Shown piece by piece: positions 60,054 through 64,000 of a DNA stretch of 64,000 bases. The notes under the pieces are model-generated. The model had not been told where the DNA came from and made no database searches. It saw only the letters and a list, made by a program, of their open reading frames with translations. The position numbers and the translations under genes were made by a program. The DNA is from an uncultured Lachnospiraceae bacterium. Its GTDB lineage: Bacteria > Bacillota > Clostridia > Lachnospirales > Lachnospiraceae. Each line of letters opens with the position of its first letter. The first letter of the stretch is position 1. The DNA lies in contig CALWMI010000043.1 of the NCBI GenBank assembly GCA_944381745.1, forward strand, positions 1 to 64,000, read 5' to 3'.

Positions 60054-60965
60054 ATGCTGGATATCTGTTTGCTGGGGTGCGGCGGCATGATGCCGCTGCC
60101 CCGCAGGTGGCTCACATCCCTGATGGCCAGGTACAACGGGAGCAGCCTCCTCATCGATTGCGGCGAGGGGACGCAGATTGCCATCAAGGAGAAGGGCTGG
60201 AGCTTCAAGCCGATCGACGTGATCTGCTTTACCCATTACCATGCCGACCATATCAGCGGCCTGCCGGGGCTCCTGCTGACGCTGGGGAACGCCCAGAGGA
60301 CAGAACCCTTGGTGATGATTGGGCCCAAGGGGCTGGAGCGGGTGGTGACGGCTCTGCGCTGTATCGCTCCGGAGCTTCCGTTTGAAATTGAATACAGGGA
60401 GATCTATGGACCGGAGCAGGTGTTTGAGATGAACGGATACCGCATCCGGGCTTTTCGCGTGAACCACAACGTGGCCTGCTATGGCTACACGGTGGAGATT
60501 GACCGGGCTGGGCGCTTCCAGGCGGAGCGGGCCCGGGAACAGCAGATTCCCCTCCCCCTGTGGAGCAGGCTGCAGAAGGGGGAGACGGTGGAGCAGGACG
60601 GAAGGACCTACACGCCGGACATGGTGCTGGGGCCGCCCAGGAAGGGGATCAAGGTGACCTACTGCACGGATACCCGGCCCGTGAAGGCGATTGCCGCCAA
60701 TGCCCAGGACGCAGACCTCTTCATCTGCGAGGGCATGTATGGGGAACCGGGGAAGGAAGAGAAGGCGGTCCAGTACAAGCACATGACGTTTCGGGAGGCG
60801 GCGTCCCTGGCGCGGGAGGCCCAGGTGAAGCGGCTGTGGCTCACCCATTACAGCCCGTCCCTCGTGCGCCCGGATGACTATATGGATCAGGTGCGCGCGA
60901 TTTTCCCTGGGGCGGAGCCGGGAAAGGACCGGAAATCCATCGAGTTGGATTTTGAGGAGGAATGA
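60054..60965 (+). CDS. rnz: Ribonuclease Z (tRNA 3' endonuclease)
   Basis: A 303-residue metallo-beta-lactamase enzyme that trims tRNA 3' trailers. The zinc motif CFTHYHADHISGLPGLL, the FRVNHNVACYGYTVE segment, YCTDTRP and LTHYSPSLV are visible. An N-terminal GCGGMMPLPRRWLTSL region differs slightly from the common GTxxGxPT form. AGGAAGGAACG precedes ATG 60054. Placement with t6A genes groups two tRNA maturation activities; tsaD follows after 3 bases. Confidence 0.9.
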   Translation: MLDICLLGCGGMMPLPRRWLTSLMARYNGSSLLIDCGEGTQIAIKEKGWSFKPIDVICFTHYHADHISGLPGLLLTLGNAQRTEPLVMIGPKGLERVVTALRCIAPELPFEIEYREIYGPEQVFEMNGYRIRAFRVNHNVACYGYTVEIDRAGRFQAERAREQQIPLPLWSRLQKGETVEQDGRTYTPDMVLGPPRKGIKVTYCTDTRPVKAIAANAQDADLFICEGMYGEPGKEEKAVQYKHMTFREAASLAREAQVKRLWLTHYSPSLVRPDDYMDQVRAIFPGAEPGKDRKSIELDFEEE

Positions 60966-60968
60966 CAG

Positions 60969-61988
60969 TTGGAAGATGTATTGATATTGGCGGTGGAGAG
61001 CTCCTGTGACGAGACAGCCGCCGCGGTGGTGAAAAATGGGCGCGAGGTGCTGTCCAATGTGATTTCCTCCCAGATCGCCCTGCACACGCTGTACGGCGGG
61101 GTTGTCCCGGAGATTGCTTCCAGGAAGCATATCGAGAAGATCAACCAGGTGATTGAGGAGGCGCTCTCCCAGGCCGGGGTAAGGCAGGGGGATATCACGG
61201 CCATCGGCGTCACCTATGGGCCGGGGCTTGTGGGAGCCCTGCTGGTGGGGGTGGCGGAGGCCAAGGCCATCAGTTTTGCGGCGGGTATTCCGCTGGTGGG
61301 CGTGCACCACATCGAGGGGCACATCTGCGCAAATTACATTGAGAATCCGGATCTGGAGCCGCCGTTCTTATGCCTGGTGGTGTCCGGCGGGCATACCCAT
61401 CTGGTGCGGGTGGTGGATTATGGGAAATACGAGATTCTGGGGCGCACCCGGGACGATGCCGCAGGGGAGGCCTTCGACAAGGTGGCCAGGGCCATCGGCC
61501 TGGGCTATCCCGGCGGGCCGAAGATCGATAAGCTGGCGAAGGAGGGCAACCCGGAGGCCATCGCCTTTCCCAGGGCGAAGCTTGTGGATGCAGAATACGA
61601 TTTCAGCTTCAGCGGCTTGAAATCCGCTGTCTTAAATTACCTGAACGGCTGCCGGATGAAGGGAGAGCCCATCTGCGAGGCTGACGTGGCCGCCTCCTTC
61701 CAGAGAGCGGTGACCGATGTGCTGGTGGAGCACGCGGTTCACGGGGCTAAGGAGTTCGGCATGGACAAGCTGGCCATCGCCGGAGGTGTGGCGTCCAACT
61801 CAGCGCTGCGGGCCGCCATGGCAGAGGCGTGTGCGAAGGAGGGTATCCGTTTCTACCACCCGTCGCCCATCTTCTGCACGGACAATGCGGCGATGATCGG
61901 GGTGGCCGCCTACTATGAGTATATGGCGGGAACGAGGAGCGGACTGGATCTCAACGCCGTGCCCAACCTGCGGCTGGGAGAGCGGTAG
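60969..61988 (+). CDS. tsaD: tRNA N6-adenosine threonylcarbamoyltransferase TsaD
   Basis: The catalytic subunit of t6A synthesis, 339 residues. The ASKHA features [15 protein letters not shown], metal-binding [25 protein letters not shown] and [13 protein letters not shown] are intact. TTG 60969 is the start, because GAGGAGG ends 8 bases before it and no suitable ATG in frame is near. It is the last gene of the tsaE-tsaB-rimI-(Zn ribbon)-rnz-tsaD run. Confidence 0.96.
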   Translation: MEDVLILAVESSCDETAAAVVKNGREVLSNVISSQIALHTLYGGVVPEIASRKHIEKINQVIEEALSQAGVRQGDITAIGVTYGPGLVGALLVGVAEAKAISFAAGIPLVGVHHIEGHICANYIENPDLEPPFLCLVVSGGHTHLVRVVDYGKYEILGRTRDDAAGEAFDKVARAIGLGYPGGPKIDKLAKEGNPEAIAFPRAKLVDAEYDFSFSGLKSAVLNYLNGCRMKGEPICEADVAASFQRAVTDVLVEHAVHGAKEFGMDKLAIAGGVASNSALRAAMAEACAKEGIRFYHPSPIFCTDNAAMIGVAAYYEYMAGTRSGLDLNAVPNLRLGER

Positions 61989-62098
61989 AAGGCTGCCTAG
62001 GCAGGAATGCAAGGGCGTCCGGGTGTATCCGGGCGGCGGCTGAGAAACGGAGTGCCGGCAGCAAAATGCCGGACGTGAGAGAGACGCAGGGGAAGACG

Positions 62099-62833
62099 AT
62101 GGGAGAGGGGTGTGTGAGAGCTATGGCGGGAGCGACGGCGATTGTCCTGGCCGCAGGGCAGGGAAAACGGATGAAGAGTGAGGTGCCCAAGCAGTTTCTG
62201 GAGCTGAGAGGGCGTCCCATGCTGGCACATTCCCTGGAGGTTTTCCAGAGAAGCCCCCTCATCCAGGAGATTGTGCTGGTCACCGGCCAGGAGGACATCC
62301 CCTATTGCAGGGAGAAGATTGTGGAGGCCGGCGGCTTTACAAAGGTGCGGGCTATTGTCCCTGGAGGCCAAGAGCGTTACGACTCTGTCTATGAGGGCCT
62401 GCGGGCCTGCGGGGAAGCCTGCCGGTGGGTGTTCATCCACGACGGGGCAAGGCCCCTGGTCAGCGAAGCAATCCTGGAGCGGGCCATGGCAATGGTGAAG
62501 GAGCGGGACGCCTGCGTCGTGGGAATGCCGGTGAAGGACACCATCAAGATCGCGGACGCGGACGGCAGCATCCAGGTGACACCGGACAGGAGCCGGGTTT
62601 GGATGATCCAGACGCCCCAGGTGTTCCGTTTCCAGCTGGTGCGGGAGGCCTACAGCAAGCTGATGGCCTTGCCGCCCGAGGCGCGCAAAGGCGTGACAGA
62701 CGACGCCATGGTTGTGGAGCAGATGCTGGGCAGGAAGGTGTACCTGGCGGAGGGCTCCTACAGCAATATCAAGATTACCACGCCGGAGGATCTGGCGATT
62801 GCGGAGGTGCTGCTGGGGGAGGGGGAGCGGTGA
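62099..62833 (+). CDS. ispD: 2-C-methyl-D-erythritol 4-phosphate cytidylyltransferase
   Basis: IspD transfers CMP to MEP in the non-mevalonate isoprenoid pathway. The 244-residue protein has the nucleotide-binding AIVLAAGQGKRMKSEVPKQF, VTGQEDIP, WVFIHDGARPLVS and KITTPEDLAIAEVLL. ATG 62099 has AGGGGAAG upstream; ATG codons 62066 and 62123 are less well placed. No ispF follows. It is preceded by a 110-base gap after tsaD without a clear terminator. Confidence 0.93.
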   Translation: MGEGCVRAMAGATAIVLAAGQGKRMKSEVPKQFLELRGRPMLAHSLEVFQRSPLIQEIVLVTGQEDIPYCREKIVEAGGFTKVRAIVPGGQERYDSVYEGLRACGEACRWVFIHDGARPLVSEAILERAMAMVKERDACVVGMPVKDTIKIADADGSIQVTPDRSRVWMIQTPQVFRFQLVREAYSKLMALPPEARKGVTDDAMVVEQMLGRKVYLAEGSYSNIKITTPEDLAIAEVLLGEGER

Positions 62834-62954
62834 GGAGAAGCGGATCTAAGCTGCTCTGTGTGGCTGCTTTCGGCGGCCTGTCCCTGTGTGTGTCAGAGGG
62901 GCAGGCGTATGGATAGCCGCAGGGAAATGTGCTTGAAAAATTGAAGGTTCATCC

Positions 62955-63167
62955 ATGAATTTGACGGGAAAGAAGATCAAGTATTATAGAAAGAAGCGAA
63001 AGATGAGCCAGCAGGAATTGTCGGATAAATTAGAGACTTTGGCGGTGTATATATGCAGGGGTTCCATTTCCAGAATTGAAGATGGGTCAAGGACAGTTAC
63101 AGATATCGAATGATATGGTTTGGCGCAAATACTGCAGACGCCCATCAATAAATTTTTTGAAGAATGA
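62955..63167 (+). pseudogene. Small XRE-type HTH regulator broken by an in-frame TGA
   Basis: From ATG 62955 (GAAGG upstream) the frame reads MNLTGKKIKYYRKKRKMSQQ, then a Cro/CI-type recognition region ending SISRIEDGSRTVTDIE, and meets TGA at 63111-63113. The same frame goes on without break with YGLAQILQTPINKFFEE to a second TGA at 63165-63167. The joined 70-codon product is a typical small XRE protein, so a nonsense change in an otherwise intact gene is likely. Confidence 0.7.
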
Positions 63168-63185
63168 CAAACCTTTTGCAGTCAT

Positions 63186-63240
63186 CGAAAAGAAATAGCG
63201 CTGGTACATGAGAGAACCCAAGGTTCTTTGTGTACCAGCG
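63186..63240. repeat. Palindromic hairpin related to 35746-35792
   Basis: AATAGCGCTGGTACA and GAGAACC pair with GGTTCTT and TGTACCAGCGCTATT. It separates the XRE remnant from the minus-strand membrane gene and could act as a terminator, but it mainly resembles the palindrome behind dapB. Confidence 0.75.
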
Positions 63241-63276
63241 CTATTCGCCTTTCGTCTATATTCGTGGCGAAGCCCC

Positions 63277-63708
63277 TTAGATCTGCAGGCCAGTGCCCGC
63301 CGCCCCTGCAGAGATATCCCTGAAAAGCCTTCCGCAGAGCCGCCTGCCGGCGTCGAAGGTGAGCTGCCAGAAAAGCAGTACACAGACGTAGAGTCCGATC
63401 TCCCCGCCGGTAGTCAGATAATAGAGGCAGATGCACATGAGCAGAAGAAGCATGGGCTTGGCGATCAGGCGGACAAGCTGGAAGCTCTGCACAAAGTTCT
63501 GCAGCATGGCATAGTGGATAGACAGAACCGCCATATAGAAAAGGGGGACGAGCCACAGAAGCATCCGCAGCACCCCTTCCGTCTTGATTTCCCGCACAGC
63601 GAAAAAGCGGCTGATGACAGCGTAGCTGAGAACATGCTCCAGGAGGAGAGCGGCGGTAAACAGGAAGATGAAGAGAGAAACACGTGTGCTTTCTTTGGCG
63701 TTTTTCAT
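63277..63708 (-). CDS. Small integral membrane protein, function unknown
   Basis: A 143-residue protein with about four hydrophobic segments (VSLFIFLFTAALLLEHVLSY, LLWLVPLFYMAVLSIHYAML, LIAKPMLLLLMCICLYYL, IGLYVCVLLFWQLTF) and a basic C-terminal tail. I do not recognise the family. The start at 63708-63706 has AAAGGAGG upstream, so it is likely expressed. A second membrane-protein gene lies upstream on the same strand, and the two may form a unit. Confidence 0.65.
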   Translation of the reverse strand: MKNAKESTRVSLFIFLFTAALLLEHVLSYAVISRFFAVREIKTEGVLRMLLWLVPLFYMAVLSIHYAMLQNFVQSFQLVRLIAKPMLLLLMCICLYYLTTGGEIGLYVCVLLFWQLTFDAGRRLCGRLFRDISAGAAGTGLQI

Positions 63709-63869
63709 TTGAAAAGGCCTCCTTTCTGATACCAGGCTATCTGCAAGGCAGCCTGTGATGGAACTAGGATGCTATGACAAGTATAACAAAAATTTTTTAG
63801 GAAGGCGATGAAACGGATGCCTGTTTTCAGAAATTATTTTTAAATATTATTTTTCAGAAACAACCGGCG

Positions 63870-64000
63870 CTACCGCCGGGCGGCTTTCCAAAAATTCCAG
63901 TATTGCAGGCCGAAATGCAGGAACAGCAGGATGTAGACGGCAAGAAAAAATAGGAAGCTAGCTGCCATGATGTAACCGGAAGCGGTGCCCAGGCTGCTTT
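63870..64000 (-). CDS. C-terminal end of a membrane protein (continues beyond window)
   Basis: On the minus strand an open frame enters from the window edge and ends at TAG 63872-63870. The 43 visible residues include one hydrophobic segment (FLFFLAVYILLFLHFGLQYW) and a basic end (FWKAARR). Too little is present to name the family. The gap to the next gene (63709-63869) is AT-rich and shows no clear gene. Confidence 0.55.
   Translation of the reverse strand, partial: SSLGTASGYIMAASFLFFLAVYILLFLHFGLQYWNFWKAARR

Noticed and set aside
62955..63113. Selenocysteine UGA in the XRE gene
   Set aside because: No SECIS-like hairpin is evident just after the TGA, and the family has no catalytic Cys at that position; a nonsense change is simpler.
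1..64000. tRNA or rRNA genes
   Set aside because: I looked for T-loop (GGTTCGAATCC-like) and rRNA signatures and saw none.

Overview
This 64 kb window looks like chromosome from a high-GC Lachnospiraceae-type Firmicute (Clostridia). Pointers are HPr kinase/phosphorylase, class III fructose bisphosphatase, long-form HPF, a yeast-type HisA, ECF-transporter S components, AGGAGG-type ribosome binding sites, TTGACA/TATAAT promoters and several Firmicute riboswitch classes. I see no rRNA, tRNA, CRISPR array, transposase or phage genes. Most of the window is housekeeping sequence with dense same-strand operons.

Layout. 1-3.7 kb: leucine operon (leuA 3' end, leuC, leuD, leuB). 3.8-5.2 kb: HtrA protease. 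5.2-8.9 kb: TPP riboswitch, thiamine salvage genes (thiW, thiM, a thiE-thiD fusion) and a HAD phosphatase. 8.8-11.4 kb: an rRNA-methyltransferase-like gene and a secreted cell-wall-binding-repeat protein. 11.4-13.0 kb: an atypical segment with a large inverted repeat, a MerR-like regulator, a carboxymuconolactone decarboxylase-cupin protein and gene remnants. 13.0-16.4 kb: a TetM/EF-G-like GTPase fused to a NYN (YacP/Rae1-like) nuclease, followed at once by greA. 16.6-19.4 kb: P-type ATPase behind a yybP-ykoY (manganese) riboswitch. 19.5-21.5 kb: hprK and a ROK glucokinase. 21.6-24.4 kb: PBP1A. 24.6-28.2 kb: a small DUF6514-like protein, YigZ, and an ADH-ALDH pair. 28.4-30.0 kb: a helix-turn-helix-AlaA aminotransferase fusion. 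30-33.5 kb: typA, an SSB-like gene and a cobalamin adenosyltransferase. 33.6-35.7 kb: lysine riboswitch, dapA, dapB. 35.9-43 kb: fbp, an acidic lipoprotein, hisA, hpf, secA. 43-48.5 kb: prfB with programmed frameshift, an ACT protein, hom, an apgM-like gene, lysC. 48.5-51.6 kb: tex, FMN riboswitch and ribU. 51.7-57.2 kb: DUF3048 lipoprotein and a MacAB-like exporter. 57.2-62.8 kb: YcxB-like protein, the t6A genes tsaE/tsaB/tsaD interleaved with rimI, a small zinc-ribbon gene and rnz, then ispD. 62.9-64 kb: a nonsense-interrupted XRE gene and small membrane proteins.

Aspartate-family metabolism is spread over three loci: lysine-riboswitch dapA-dapB, hom-apgM-lysC, and the leucine genes. Four metabolite or metal riboswitches (TPP, Mn2+, lysine, FMN) can be read directly.

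Most worth follow-up: (1) the translational GTPase-NYN nuclease fusion in an operon with greA, which looks like a machine that brings an RNase to the ribosomal A site; (2) the HTH-AlaA fusion, whose promoter carries repeated AAATTGAACTA boxes and which has a strong internal ribosome binding site that could release the enzyme alone; (3) the manganese riboswitch, which reassigns a calcium-ATPase-like gene to probable Mn2+ efflux; (4) a phosphoglycerate-mutase-like gene placed where homoserine kinase should be.
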